Counted from the stretch's first letter, positions 1 through 7,854 are shown. The stretch is 64,000 bases of DNA from Streptomyces luteolifulvus (GCF_008806595.1 NZ_VZRB01000009.1:62001-126000); one strand, 5' to 3'. Translations and numbers: made by a program. Notes: generated by a model from the sequence alone, not told the origin.

Positions 1-127
1 AGCGGCTGTAATTCTCGGCGGCATACTCGCTCGGGCCGAAGGCACCCCACCCCACGCTTCCCGGTACCGCATCGCGAAGTTGATCTGTAGGATCCACCCA
101 CCGACGAGCTGAACGAAACGGACGGAC

Positions 128-1345
128 ATGGCTGCATGGTCCACCCGGGCGGCCTGCGCTGCTGATCTGCCCCTGCTCCGCTCTCTGTTGGCTGAGTCGT
201 GCGAAACGACGGTCGTTCCATCGTCACCACTCCTTGCCGATGCCATTGAACGCGATCTGGTTCGGGTGGCCGAATCCGAAGGCGAGTTAGTAGGTTGCAT
301 CGCCGCGGAAATGCCCTCACCGGGACATGCGCGTCTTTCGGTGATCGCAGTCCGGGCGGGAATCCGTCGGCAGCGTGTTGCCTCGCAGCTACTGACCGAG
401 ATGGTGAAGGAACTTCCCCGTAAGGCGAACGAGCTGCCGCTCATATCCGCCGTCGCGAGGACAGATGAACTGGCGGTGACACGCCTCTTGCTGGCGTGCG
501 GCTTCATAGGAACCCGGATCATGCGCACCGGCGCCACGGACCGCGCTCTCCACATCCACTACCAGTACAAGTCACGCGTGGAATACATAGATCCAGACGC
601 GCGGCATCTCGTACACGTCAGCGCTCAGGCCCAGCTTGCGGAGTCCCTGGCGCCTTCCGATCACGCGGTGACGGCTCTGGTCACCTTGGGTGGTGAGCCC
701 GCTTTTGAAATCGCCCGATTCGAGCAGGACGACCCTGCGGCCCTCCAATCCGGGGAAGCCGCAGCCGGAATAGCGTTCTCCGGCTCCATTCTCGCCGCCA
801 TCACATTCCTGCTGGGTTTCGCCTTCACATCGACGCGGTTCCCCGACGACGTGCGTCTGCTCCTCATCTGGGCGACGTTCAGCACCGTGCTCTCCCTCAT
901 CGTCTACGCGAGCGCCTCCGGCGAACTGGCCCGGATCCGCTCGAACTCGTTCGGAAGGATCATGAAGTGGGGGAACGTGCTGTCCGAGTACGGCGGTGTG
1001 CTCCCCTTCCTGATCTCGCTCCCCGTCACCTACGCGCAGGCCAGCGGGGATCCCTGGACCACCATGGTCCTGGCCGTCGTACTCAGCGCCGCCATCGCCT
1101 GGTACGAGCGGTCCGAGTTCTCCATCGCCCACCGATTCCGACGGAGTCTCAGCGAACAGGCCCTGATGCTGCTCACGGCGGCCTCGCCGACGGTCGGTGC
1201 GGCGCTGGTGGTGGCACAGACCACGAGCTGGCCCTGGACCATCGTCCTGACCGTCACGCTCGCGGCCCGAACCTGGCTGTACCTCTTTCGCAGAGGTGCC
1301 GAGGCCGACATCGCGGAGCGCCGGCAGTGGCAGGTCAGGGAGTAG
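128..1345 (+). CDS. GNAT acetyltransferase fused to a multi-span membrane domain
   Basis: Residues 5-145 look like a GNAT N-acetyltransferase fold, with an acetyl-CoA loop region near VRAGIRRQRVASQLL and a typical C-terminal strand (LLACGFIGT). After a linker, about six hydrophobic segments follow (about 213-235, 243-262, 288-305, 312-326, 344-365 and 371-387). This suggests a membrane-anchored acetyltransferase; the substrate is unknown. Codon 54 (287-289) is TTA, the rare leucine codon read by the bldA tRNA in Streptomyces, so translation is probably developmentally gated. Third-position GC looks lower in the first half than in neighbouring genes. The ATG at 128 has only a weak purine stretch upstream. 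The stop overlaps the convergent oxidase gene by 11 bp. The GNAT call is fair; the function of the membrane half is unknown. Confidence 0.6.
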   Translation: MAAWSTRAACAADLPLLRSLLAESCETTVVPSSPLLADAIERDLVRVAESEGELVGCIAAEMPSPGHARLSVIAVRAGIRRQRVASQLLTEMVKELPRKANELPLISAVARTDELAVTRLLLACGFIGTRIMRTGATDRALHIHYQYKSRVEYIDPDARHLVHVSAQAQLAESLAPSDHAVTALVTLGGEPAFEIARFEQDDPAALQSGEAAAGIAFSGSILAAITFLLGFAFTSTRFPDDVRLLLIWATFSTVLSLIVYASASGELARIRSNSFGRIMKWGNVLSEYGGVLPFLISLPVTYAQASGDPWTTMVLAVVLSAAIAWYERSEFSIAHRFRRSLSEQALMLLTAASPTVGAALVVAQTTSWPWTIVLTVTLAARTWLYLFRRGAEADIAERRQWQVRE

Positions 1346-2297
1346 GTCCGACCGCCGTGCGGACCCGCTCCGCAATGTCGCGGGCGCACCCCCAGGACAG
1401 CGTCAGTCCAGCACCGCCATGACCGTAGTTGTGCAGCAGCAGCGTGCCCTCATACCGCTCCTCCGTGAGCCGGACCCGTCTGCGTACCGGCCGCAGCCCC
1501 ACCCGCTGGCCGATCACCTGGGCTCCGGCGAGCGACGGCTCGACGGCGACGCAGCGCCGGATGATCTCCCGGGCGGCGGCCTCGTCGGGCCGGAGTTCCC
1601 AGGTGTCCCGGTCCGATGTCCCGCCCAGGACCACCACGTCGGAGTGCGGATAGATGTAGGTGAGTTCCTCGGCCCCAGGGGTGTCGTCGCAGAAGAACGA
1701 CCGGATTCCGGGATTCTCCATCACGACGAGCTGGCCGCGCACCGCCTGGACCGAAGCGTCGGCCGCCAGGAACCGGGCCGCGGCGCCGGAGCAATTGACG
1801 ACGAACGGCGCTTCGCACATCGCGTCCTCGAGCGTGCTGTAACGGTGATGACGAATGTGTCCGCCCGCCTGTACGAGCCGTCGGACGAGGTAGCGGAGGT
1901 ATCGGGGCATGTCGATGAGAGGCGCACGGTATCGCCACCCGGCCACGAACCCGGGACGCAGGTCGTCCGGCGGGCACATGCGCGCGCCCACCAGGCTGCC
2001 CCACGTCGGCATGTCGCAGGGAACTCTGGATTCCTGAGTCCCTTCCACCACCCGGATTCCCGTGTCGGCGTCGGTGCTCAGCTCGGTAAGCACCGACAGG
2101 GTCACCCGGCTCCATCGCTCGACCAGGTGGCTTGGCTCAGCCAGGTACGGATCCCACATCGCGCCCGCAGCCGCCGAGGTCGTCGCCTCGGGGGGCCGGT
2201 CGGTGTCCACCCGGACCTTCATTCCGGACTCCGCCAGGCACACCGCCGTGGTGAGCCCTGAGACTCCGGCGCCGATCACCACTGCACTGGCCGACAC
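1335..2297 (-). CDS. FAD-dependent D-amino-acid oxidase family protein
   Basis: A flavoenzyme of the DAO family, which oxidatively deaminates D-amino acids to keto acids, ammonia and peroxide. The N-terminal FAD fingerprint VVIGAGVSGL is at residues 6-15, and the C-terminal HNYGHGGAGLTLSWG stretch, which closes the flavin site in D-amino-acid oxidases, is near residue 290. The length of 320 aa is normal for the family. No signal peptide is visible, so it is probably cytoplasmic. The start is GTG at 2297, preceded by GGAGG six bases upstream. It lies convergent to the GNAT gene with an 11-bp overlap. The exact substrate (D-amino acid versus glycine or D-aspartate) cannot be read from sequence. 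Confidence 0.85.
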   Translation of the reverse strand: MSASAVVIGAGVSGLTTAVCLAESGMKVRVDTDRPPEATTSAAAGAMWDPYLAEPSHLVERWSRVTLSVLTELSTDADTGIRVVEGTQESRVPCDMPTWGSLVGARMCPPDDLRPGFVAGWRYRAPLIDMPRYLRYLVRRLVQAGGHIRHHRYSTLEDAMCEAPFVVNCSGAAARFLAADASVQAVRGQLVVMENPGIRSFFCDDTPGAEELTYIYPHSDVVVLGGTSDRDTWELRPDEAAAREIIRRCVAVEPSLAGAQVIGQRVGLRPVRRRVRLTEERYEGTLLLHNYGHGGAGLTLSWGCARDIAERVRTAVGPTP

Positions 2298-2366
2298 TGC
2301 TCGCCTCCGTCGTCTCTCAGCCCCCGGGCTCGGGCAACGTTGTCAGGTCATCAGGGAGCTTCGAGA

Positions 2367-3417
2367 CTATCCGAGTCGGCGTGCGTAGCGTGGATGCCCG
2401 GTCCGGCATCCCTCGGCGTAGCGGCGCGCCAGCGCGTGGAGCGCCTCCTTCGGTTCCCAGTGCCAGTCCGAACGCGGGTCGTCCGGGCGGTCCTTGAGGG
2501 TTTTGGTGATGCTGTAGCTCGCCATGTCGAGGTCGTGGCGCGGGTCGTCCGGGCGGTGCGGCGAGTCCGGGGTGACGAACTCGAAGGCCATCGCCGCGTA
2601 CAGGCCCATCGACTCGAAGACGTCCAGCAGGTCCGTCAGATGGGCGGCCTGGGTGCGCTCGCTGCGGACCAGGTCTCCCTTGATCTCCGGCGGGTCCTTC
2701 TCGTGGTCGACGGCGTACCAGCCCATGCCGCCCTCCTCGGGGGCATCGACGAAGGTGCAGGTGCCGAACTCCGTGATGGCCAGCGGCTTGCCCCAGCGCA
2801 GATAGCGGCGCAACTCGCGGATGTAGGCACTGGGTTGGCGGTGGTACGAGTAGTAGTCGATGCCGACGACGTCGAACAGGTTCCAGTCGACCTTGCCGTC
2901 CTGCGCGGCGGCGTAGCCGAGCCGGCCGTGGAAGACGGAGCGGCCGACCGCCGCCGCCTTCGCGGTGAAGCGGTCCAGGCGGCGCTGCATTTTCTCCCGG
3001 TCGACCTTGCCCTCCAGCAGGTTCTCCACGCGTTCCGGGATCGTGTCCCCCGGCACGATCCCGGGCACGAACAGCCAGAACTCGCAGCCCACGCTGAAGT
3101 CGACGCCGTTCGGCGGCCTCGGCGGCGGTGGCCGTGAGGCGTTCGACGCCGTCGCCGGTGACGTCGACGGTGTCGGCGTGGAGATCGTCGCGGACGGCGC
3201 GGATGTCGGCGCGCATCCGGGCCCGGCTGAACGCGGTGCCCGGGGTCTCGCCCGCGCCGACGGTGTAGACGACGCCCCGGTGGGCCAGGCCGCGTCCGCC
3301 CCCGGGTCCGCCTGCACTCGCTCCGGCGCAGCCCGCCGTCGGTAACACCGCCGCGGCTCCCAGGGCCGCGGCCCCGGTCAGAAACCGTGCCCTGTTGATC
3401 CCCGTTGTGTTCTGCAT
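2367..3417 (-). pseudogene. Frameshifted secreted TIM-barrel glycosidase-like gene
   Basis: The ATG at 3417 opens a typical signal peptide (RARFLTGAAALGAAAVLPTAGCAG, with a possible lipobox Cys) followed by HRGVVYTVGAGETPGTAFS. This frame runs only to about 3105. The rest of the protein (SVGCEFWLFVPGIVPGD, VDWNLFDVVGIDYYSY, GKPLAITEFGTCTF) continues in another frame to the stop at 2367. The pieces together resemble a Streptomyces family with a glycoside-hydrolase-like barrel; relatives carry the automatic name abortive phage infection protein. From memory of relatives, some tens of residues around the junction are also missing, so this is a deletion plus frameshift and not a sequencing slip. 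A TTA codon lies at 3343-3345. It is divergent from the beta-lactamase gene. Confidence 0.65.
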
Positions 3418-3507
3418 GCCGTCACTGTGCCCGGCGCGGGCGCGTACCGCTGTCCGCCGAAGGTCTACGGCCTCGCAACCAAGGGATGACGTCCGGCGTC
3501 GATCACT

Positions 3508-3557
3508 GAAGAGATCGGAAGATTTCGGAAGACGGCAGAAGACATCAGAAGACATCG
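3508..3557. repeat. Five 10-bp phased GAAGA repeats upstream of bla
   Basis: Five successive 10-bp units all begin with GAAGA (starts at 3508, 3518, 3528, 3538 and 3548), and the last two units are nearly identical. The period equals one helical turn, so all copies face the same side of DNA. They sit between the divergent starts of the broken barrel gene (3417) and the beta-lactamase (3605), in a stretch less GC-rich than its surroundings. A repeated regulator-binding site or a curved promoter region is plausible; no binding protein is known. Confidence 0.5.
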
Positions 3558-3604
3558 TCAGTCGAGCGAAGGAGAGAAAGATCTTAGGCTCCGGCACCTC
3601 CCCG

Positions 3605-4531
3605 ATGACCCGACGCACCCTCCTTGCGGCCGGTACCGCCACCGCGGCCGGACTGCTCACGAGCACACCGGCACACGCCTCCGACGACGGCGGCAACAGC
3701 AAGACCGAGAGCGAGAGTAAGAGCAAGAGCAACGGCAACAGCGACCCCGTCACCGCGCGCCTGCGCGCCCTCGAAGCCCAGCACGGCGCCCGTCTCGGCG
3801 TGTTCGCCCACAACCTCGCCACCAGGCGCACCGTCGCCCACCGCGCCGACGAGCGCTTCCCCGTCTGCTCCCTGTTCAAGACACTGGCCGCCGCGGCCGT
3901 CCTGCGCGACCTGGACCGGCACGGTGAGACGCTCGCCCGCCGCGTCCACTACACGGCGGACGACCTGGTGGAGAACTCCAAGCGGACCGAGGAACACCTC
4001 GCCGAGGGCATGACGATCGCCGAACTCGCCGACGCGGCCATCCGCTACAGCGACAACACCGCGGGCAACCTCCTCCTGCGCGAGCTGGGCGGCCCCCCCG
4101 CGATCACCCGCTTCGCCCGTTCCCTCGGCGATCCGGTGACCCGGCTCGACCGCTGGGAGACGGAGCTCAACTCGGCGGAGCCGTGGCGGATCACGGACAC
4201 GACGAGCCCGCGCGCGATCGGCCGGACGTACGCCCGGCTGGTCCTCGGCGACGCGCTGAACCGGCGGGACCGCGCACTGCTCACGCACTGGCTGCTGAAC
4301 AACACGACCAGCGACAACCGCTTCCGCGCCGGACTGCCCAGGACGTGGACGATCGCCGACAAGACCGGCGGGGGCTTCTACGGCACGAACAACGACGTCG
4401 GCATCGCCTGGACGGAGGACGGCACCCCGCTGGTGCTCGCCGTCCAGACGACGTTCCCGGACGAGGACGCCCCGTACGACCACGCGCTCATCGCCGAGAC
4501 GGCGGCACTCCTGGCGGCAGCGCTCACGTGA
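3605..4531 (+). CDS. bla: Class A beta-lactamase, Tat-type signal
   Basis: An active-site serine penicillinase that hydrolyses beta-lactam rings outside the membrane. From ATG 3605 the protein has 308 aa. A twin-arginine signal (TRRTLLAAG) ends at about AHA, residues 23-25, followed by a Ser/Lys-rich low-complexity linker (residues 30-46). All class A motifs are present: SxxK (S89-K92 in CSLFK), SDN (149-151), the WETELN omega-loop with Glu185, and KTG (253-255). The in-frame extension upstream of 3605 is not convincing: it would bury the signal peptide. A purine-rich AAGGAGAG stretch lies about 25-34 bases upstream, unusually far for a ribosome site. The last 44 bases of coding sequence are repeated exactly 200 bp downstream. 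Streptomyces species commonly carry such genes on the chromosome. Confidence 0.88.
   Translation: MTRRTLLAAGTATAAGLLTSTPAHASDDGGNSKTESESKSKSNGNSDPVTARLRALEAQHGARLGVFAHNLATRRTVAHRADERFPVCSLFKTLAAAAVLRDLDRHGETLARRVHYTADDLVENSKRTEEHLAEGMTIAELADAAIRYSDNTAGNLLLRELGGPPAITRFARSLGDPVTRLDRWETELNSAEPWRITDTTSPRAIGRTYARLVLGDALNRRDRALLTHWLLNNTTSDNRFRAGLPRTWTIADKTGGGFYGTNNDVGIAWTEDGTPLVLAVQTTFPDEDAPYDHALIAETAALLAAALT
4484..4527 (+). repeat. Direct repeat, copy 1 (end of bla)
   Basis: These 44 bp, coding for the last residues of the beta-lactamase (ALIAETAALLAAALT), are identical to 4684-4727. The sequence following each copy stays similar (CGTACCGCCGCTGCC-like) because it codes on the other strand for a phosphatase C-terminus. 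The spacing of copies is exactly 200 bp. Confidence 0.85.
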
Positions 4532-4680
4532 AGCGCCGTACGTACCGCCGCTGCCCCGGCAGGGCGGTCCCAGCGCGGCCACGGCCGCCGCCGCAGGCGA
4601 ACTCGACGCGCCCGTCCACCGCCCGCTCCCAGGCCCCGGCCAACAGGACGCAGGCGGCCACGCGAACCGCCCGCAGAAGG
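4524..4680 (-). pseudogene. Truncated second copy of the adjacent phosphatase gene
   Basis: Read on the minus strand this segment gives VAACVLLAGAWERA, then FACGGGRGRAGTAL, then QRRYVRRFT and a stop. These match the neighbouring phosphatase (VAARTLLAEAWERA, IACDGGRGRTGTAL, QRRYVRRFR), but about 27 residues between the active-site loop and the C-terminus are absent. It is therefore the decayed remains of a duplicated phosphatase 3' end. There is no start or N-terminal half, so no product is expected. Confidence 0.7.
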
Positions 4681-4683
4681 CCG

Positions 4684-4727
4684 GCGCTCATCGCCGAGAC
4701 GGCGGCACTCCTGGCGGCAGCGCTCAC
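4684..4727 (+). repeat. Direct repeat, copy 2
   Basis: An exact copy of 4484-4527, the beta-lactamase 3' end, without the rest of that gene. It overlaps the stop codon of the functional phosphatase gene on the minus strand. Together with copy 1 it marks the limits of a small tandem duplication. Confidence 0.85.
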
Positions 4728-5173
4728 CTGAACCTCCGCACATACCGCCGCTGCCACGGGGTCTCCGCCGCGTGCCGGTCGTAGCGGGCGCGTACGTAGG
4801 CGACGGCCTCTCCGGGCGGTATGCCGTCCAGGACCGCCAGGCAGGCCAGGGCGGTCCCGGTGCGGCCGCGGCCGCCGTCGCAGGCGATCTCGACGCGCTC
4901 GTCCGCCGCCCGCTCCCAGGCCTCGGCCAGCAGGGTGCGGGCGGCCACGTGGTCCGCCGGCAGCCGGAAATCTGGCCAGCGCAGCCAGCGGGACTCCCAG
5001 GGAACCTCGGGCGGCCGCCGGCGGAGGAGGTAGAGGCCGTACGAGGGTTGCCGCGTCCCCGGCGCGAGAGGGTGTCGCAGGCCGCGGCCCCGGACCAGCC
5101 GCCCGGAAGGCAGGCGCAGGACACCCGGGTCCCGCTCGTCCCACCGTTCGTCCCACCGCTCGTCGTCCGCCAC
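4724..5173 (-). CDS. Protein-tyrosine/dual-specificity phosphatase-like protein
   Basis: A small cytoplasmic phosphatase candidate. The signature CX5R loop is CDGGRGR followed by TGTAL, as in cysteine-dependent protein tyrosine phosphatases, and an upstream Trp/Asp-containing loop (RWLRWPDFRLP) could supply the general acid. Substrates are unknown. I favour the GTG at 5173 (VADDERWDERW); an in-frame start at 5209 would add a Gly/Pro-rich stretch that looks like read-through of the upstream region. The length is about 149 aa. It converges with bla, and its 3' end lies in the duplicated segment. The acidic DERWDERWDERD repeat at the N-terminus is unusual. Confidence 0.7.
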   Translation of the reverse strand: MADDERWDERWDERDPGVLRLPSGRLVRGRGLRHPLAPGTRQPSYGLYLLRRRPPEVPWESRWLRWPDFRLPADHVAARTLLAEAWERAADERVEIACDGGRGRTGTALACLAVLDGIPPGEAVAYVRARYDRHAAETPWQRRYVRRFR

Positions 5174-5275
5174 GCCCCCATTCCAGCCCGGCCCCCGGCC
5201 GCCGGGCAACCGAACCGGCCACGCGCACGGCCCCGGCCGGGACGCGTCCTACGAAAAGACGCTGCCGATGTCACC

Positions 5276-6220
5276 ATGGCCGTCATGACCTTCCCCGCCC
5301 CGCTGACCGGCGTCGTCCCGCCCGTGTGCACGCCCCTGACACCGGAGCGCGAGGTGGACGTCCCCTCGCTGCTGAGGCTGGTCGACCATCTGGTGGGAGC
5401 CGGGGTGAGCGGTCTGTTCGTGCTCGGCTCGTCCTCGGAGGCGGCGTATCTGGCGGACCGGCAGCGGCGGCTGGTGGTGGAGTCGGTGGTGGGCCATGTG
5501 GGCGGCTCGCTTCCCGTCCTGGCCGGGGCGATCGACATGACGACGCCCCGGGTGCTGGACCACGTCGCGTCGGTCACGGCGGCGGGCGCCGACGCGGTGG
5601 TGGTGACGGCGCCGTTCTACGCCCGCACCCACCCCGCCGAGATCGCCCGCCACTACCGTCTGGTCGCGGCGCGCAGCCCGGTCCCGGTCGTCGCCTACGA
5701 CATCCCGGTCGCCGTGCACACGAAGGTCGCCCCGGACCTGATCCTGGGGCTGGCCGCCGATGGCGTCCTCGCCGGCCTCAAGGACTCCAGCGGCGACCTG
5801 GCGGGCTTCCGGGCCGTGGTGACCGGCGCCCGCACCCGCCCCGGCATCACCGGCTTCAGCGTCCTGACCGGCTCCGAGCTGGTCGTCGACGTGGCCCTCG
5901 CGCTGGGCGCGGACGGCGCGGTGCCCGGCCTCGCCAATGTCGACCCGCACGGCTACGTCCGCCTCCACGGCCTGTGCCGGGCGGGTGACGGGGAGGGGGC
6001 CCGGGCCGAACAGGAACGGCTGTGCGCCCTGTTCGGCATGGTGGGCGTCGGGGATACGGGCCGGATGGGCCGCAATGCGTCGGCGCTGGGCGCGTTCAAG
6101 GCGGCGCTTAAGCTGCGCGGGATCATCGACTGTCCGGCGACGGCGGAGCCGCAGGTGCCGCTGTCGGCGGACGAGGTGCAGCGGGTGGAAGAGTTCCTGG
6201 CCGGGGCGGGCCTGCTCTAG
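5276..6220 (+). CDS. DapA-family (dihydrodipicolinate synthase/N-acetylneuraminate lyase) aldolase
   Basis: A TIM-barrel class I aldolase of 314 aa. The Schiff-base lysine is Lys169 in AGLKDSSGD and the conserved tyrosine is Tyr141 in VVAYDIPV. The pyruvate-carboxylate loop reads GSSSEAA (residues 51-57) where true DapA has GTTGE, so it more likely acts on another 2-keto acid than in lysine synthesis. The ATG at 5276 is used here; ATG 5285 is an alternative. The TAG stop at 6218-6220 contains the TA dinucleotide at which the IS630 element inserted, and insertion left the stop intact. Before insertion the gene ended only about 14 bp from the convergent response-regulator gene. Confidence 0.8.
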   Translation: MAVMTFPAPLTGVVPPVCTPLTPEREVDVPSLLRLVDHLVGAGVSGLFVLGSSSEAAYLADRQRRLVVESVVGHVGGSLPVLAGAIDMTTPRVLDHVASVTAAGADAVVVTAPFYARTHPAEIARHYRLVAARSPVPVVAYDIPVAVHTKVAPDLILGLAADGVLAGLKDSSGDLAGFRAVVTGARTRPGITGFSVLTGSELVVDVALALGADGAVPGLANVDPHGYVRLHGLCRAGDGEGARAEQERLCALFGMVGVGDTGRMGRNASALGAFKAALKLRGIIDCPATAEPQVPLSADEVQRVEEFLAGAGLL

Positions 6221-6247
6221 TGCCGTATCAGGCAACGTTTGCCCTGT
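6220..6247 (+). repeat. IS630 left terminal inverted repeat
   Basis: 28 bp beginning GTGCCGTATCAGGCAACG, identical to the reverse complement of 7916-7943. Read on the minus strand it spells RANVA-stop, the same C-terminus as the transposase, so it derives from the same type of IS end. Confidence 0.9.
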
Positions 6248-6261
6248 ATCCGCCTGGGGCG

Positions 6262-6699
6262 TCAGCTCGTGCTGAGTGGTGCGCTCTCCTCAGCGTCGAG
6301 CTGGTGGTCCGCCCAGATGTAGCTTTCGGGAAGCAGGTCGGTGACGGGCACCGTTCGGAGGCCATCGTTTGTCCCGACGATGACCTTGAGGGCTGGGAAG
6401 TAGTCAAGAAGGACCTGGCGGCAGCGGCCACATGGGGGCACGACGCCTCGGTCGCGGTCACCCACGGCGACGATGATGTCCAGGTCATAGGCGCCATGGG
6501 CGGCAGCAGCGCCGATGAGCACCAGCTCCGCGCAGGGGCCTCCGGTGAAGTGATAGGCGTTCACCGCGGTGACGATCCGGCCGTCTCGGGCGCGGGCCGC
6601 AGCCGCCATGGTGTGGTTGTCGCCCCGGCAGCGTGTGGCCGCGACGTGTGCCGCTGCCCGGATCAGTTCGTGGTCGACACGGTCGGTCTGTGTGGTCAT
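6262..6699 (-). CDS. Blasticidin-S deaminase-like cytidine deaminase family protein (IS cargo)
   Basis: A zinc-dependent deaminase of 145 aa. The zinc/catalytic motifs are C56-A-E58 in HFTGGPCAELVLIG and C90-x-x-C93 in PCGRCRQVLLD. These, the following strand (VGDRDRGVV) and the C-terminal LLPESYIW match what I recall of fungal blasticidin-S deaminase (HFTGGPCAELVVLG, SPCGRCRQVLLD, LLPSGYVW) far better than ordinary cytidine deaminase. The likely role is inactivation of blasticidin S or a related peptidyl-nucleoside antibiotic by converting its cytosine to uracil. The start at 6699 has AAGG eight bases upstream; ATG 6714 is possible. The same strand as the transposase, and cargo within the IS ends, suggest a mobile resistance gene. 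Activity is inferred, not shown. Confidence 0.78.
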   Translation of the reverse strand: MTTQTDRVDHELIRAAAHVAATRCRGDNHTMAAAARARDGRIVTAVNAYHFTGGPCAELVLIGAAAAHGAYDLDIIVAVGDRDRGVVPPCGRCRQVLLDYFPALKVIVGTNDGLRTVPVTDLLPESYIWADHQLDAEESAPLSTS

Positions 6700-6712
6700 C
6701 TTCTCTACCTTC

Positions 6713-6740
6713 ATGCGGTGTCAGGCGACGTTGGCTCTGT
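6713..6740 (+). repeat. Internal IS-end-like repeat
   Basis: It matches the left terminal repeat at about 22 of 28 positions (core TCAGGCGACGTTGGCTCTGT against TCAGGCAACGTTTGCCCTGT) in the same orientation. It includes the transposase stop codon and borders the deaminase start. It probably is the degenerate original left end of the IS. Confidence 0.65.
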
Positions 6741-7854
6741 CCACGACTGCGCGCAGGCGCCGGTCGTCGGCGTGGCGGTTTCGCCAGATGATGTAGCGGC
6801 GGATCATGCTGCCCTGCTCCTTGTGGCTGGCGTGGTCGGTGCCGTCGAGGGTGAAGTAGCGCAGGGCGGTGAACTGGGCCTCGATGCGGTTCAGCCAGGA
6901 GCTGTTGGTCGGCGTGTAGGCGATCTCGACGTTGTTCGCTGCCGCCCAGGTGCCGACTCGCTGGCACTTCTTCGTGGTCAGGTGCGGGGAGAAGTTGTCA
7001 CAGACGATCGCGATACGGACCTGGGGCGGGTAGAGGGTTCGCAGGTAGCGGCAGAACTCCAGGAACTGCGTGCGCTTCTTGATCGGTTTGATGTGGCCGT
7101 AGAGCGTGTCCTTGGCCAGGTCCAGGGCGGCGAACAGATGGCGTACTCCGCCGTAGCGGTTGTAGGTCGCCCGCCGCCTGCGGCGTGGTTCGCGGTCGGG
7201 GTCCTTGTGCTTGCCCCCGCGTTCGGCCCACTGCCGGCCCGGGTGGGGCATCAGGTTGAGCGGTCCGAACTCGTCCATGCAGAAGACGACTTCGGGCTCA
7301 CCCTCCTCGGGTATGACCTCGCCGTCGGCGATCGCGTAGAGGTGTTCTACGCGGGCTTTCTTGGCCGCGTATTCGGGGTCGCGGGAGGTCTTCCAGGTCT
7401 TCAGGCGTTGAAAGGAGACGCCTTCCTCGCGGAGCAGGATGCGCAGGCCCTCGTGGCTGATGTCGTCGACCACCCCCTCGGCGACCAGGAAGTCGGCCAG
7501 CTTGGTCAGGCTCCAGGTCGAAAACGGCAGGTCGTGTTCGGTCGGCATGGATTTCGCGATCTTCTTGATTTCCCGCCGCTCGGGCAGCGTGAAGGTCTTC
7601 GGCCGGCCGCCCTTGTACTTCGGATACAAGGAGTCGAAGCCATCGGTGTTGAAGTTGTGGATCACATCGCGGACCCGGTCATCGCTGGTAAACGTCACCT
7701 CGGCGATCTTCGCCACCGGCATGCCCTGCGCGGACAGCAGGACCATCTGGGCCCGCCGCCAGGTCACCACCGACCCGGTGCCCCGGCGGATGATCCGAAG
7801 CAGCCGTCTGCCCTCGTCATCATCGATCTCGCGTACACGTACTCGTTCTGCCAC
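6721..7854 (-). CDS. IS630 family transposase
   Basis: A DDE transposase of 377 aa from GTG 7854. It has an N-terminal helix-turn-helix region (VAKIAEVTFTSDDRVRDVI, GRPKT), then the catalytic triad: Asp in VVFCMDEFG, Asp in IAIVCDNFSPH and Glu in SSWLNRIEAQF. The spacing fits the IS630 family (D-D about 92 residues, D-E about 39). Remembered relatives in Streptomyces begin MAERVRVREID, which supports GTG 7854; an upstream in-frame GTG at 7914 lies only 2 bp from the inverted repeat. No frameshift or stop interrupts the frame, so the protein may be active. Confidence 0.88.
   Translation of the reverse strand: MAERVRVREIDDDEGRRLLRIIRRGTGSVVTWRRAQMVLLSAQGMPVAKIAEVTFTSDDRVRDVIHNFNTDGFDSLYPKYKGGRPKTFTLPERREIKKIAKSMPTEHDLPFSTWSLTKLADFLVAEGVVDDISHEGLRILLREEGVSFQRLKTWKTSRDPEYAAKKARVEHLYAIADGEVIPEEGEPEVVFCMDEFGPLNLMPHPGRQWAERGGKHKDPDREPRRRRRATYNRYGGVRHLFAALDLAKDTLYGHIKPIKKRTQFLEFCRYLRTLYPPQVRIAIVCDNFSPHLTTKKCQRVGTWAAANNVEIAYTPTNSSWLNRIEAQFTALRYFTLDGTDHASHKEQGSMIRRYIIWRNRHADDRRLRAVVDRANVA

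Noticed and set aside
1..127. End of an upstream gene
   Set aside because: No frame with recognisable coding character reaches the window start; too short to judge.
2317..3879. Long minus-strand frame of 520 codons
   Set aside because: Only the part below 3417 before the frameshift resembles a protein; the rest is a shadow of the beta-lactamase or out-of-frame sequence.
4183..4731. Second beta-lactamase gene
   Set aside because: Only the last 44 bp repeat; the rest of the frame is out of phase with bla and has no motifs.
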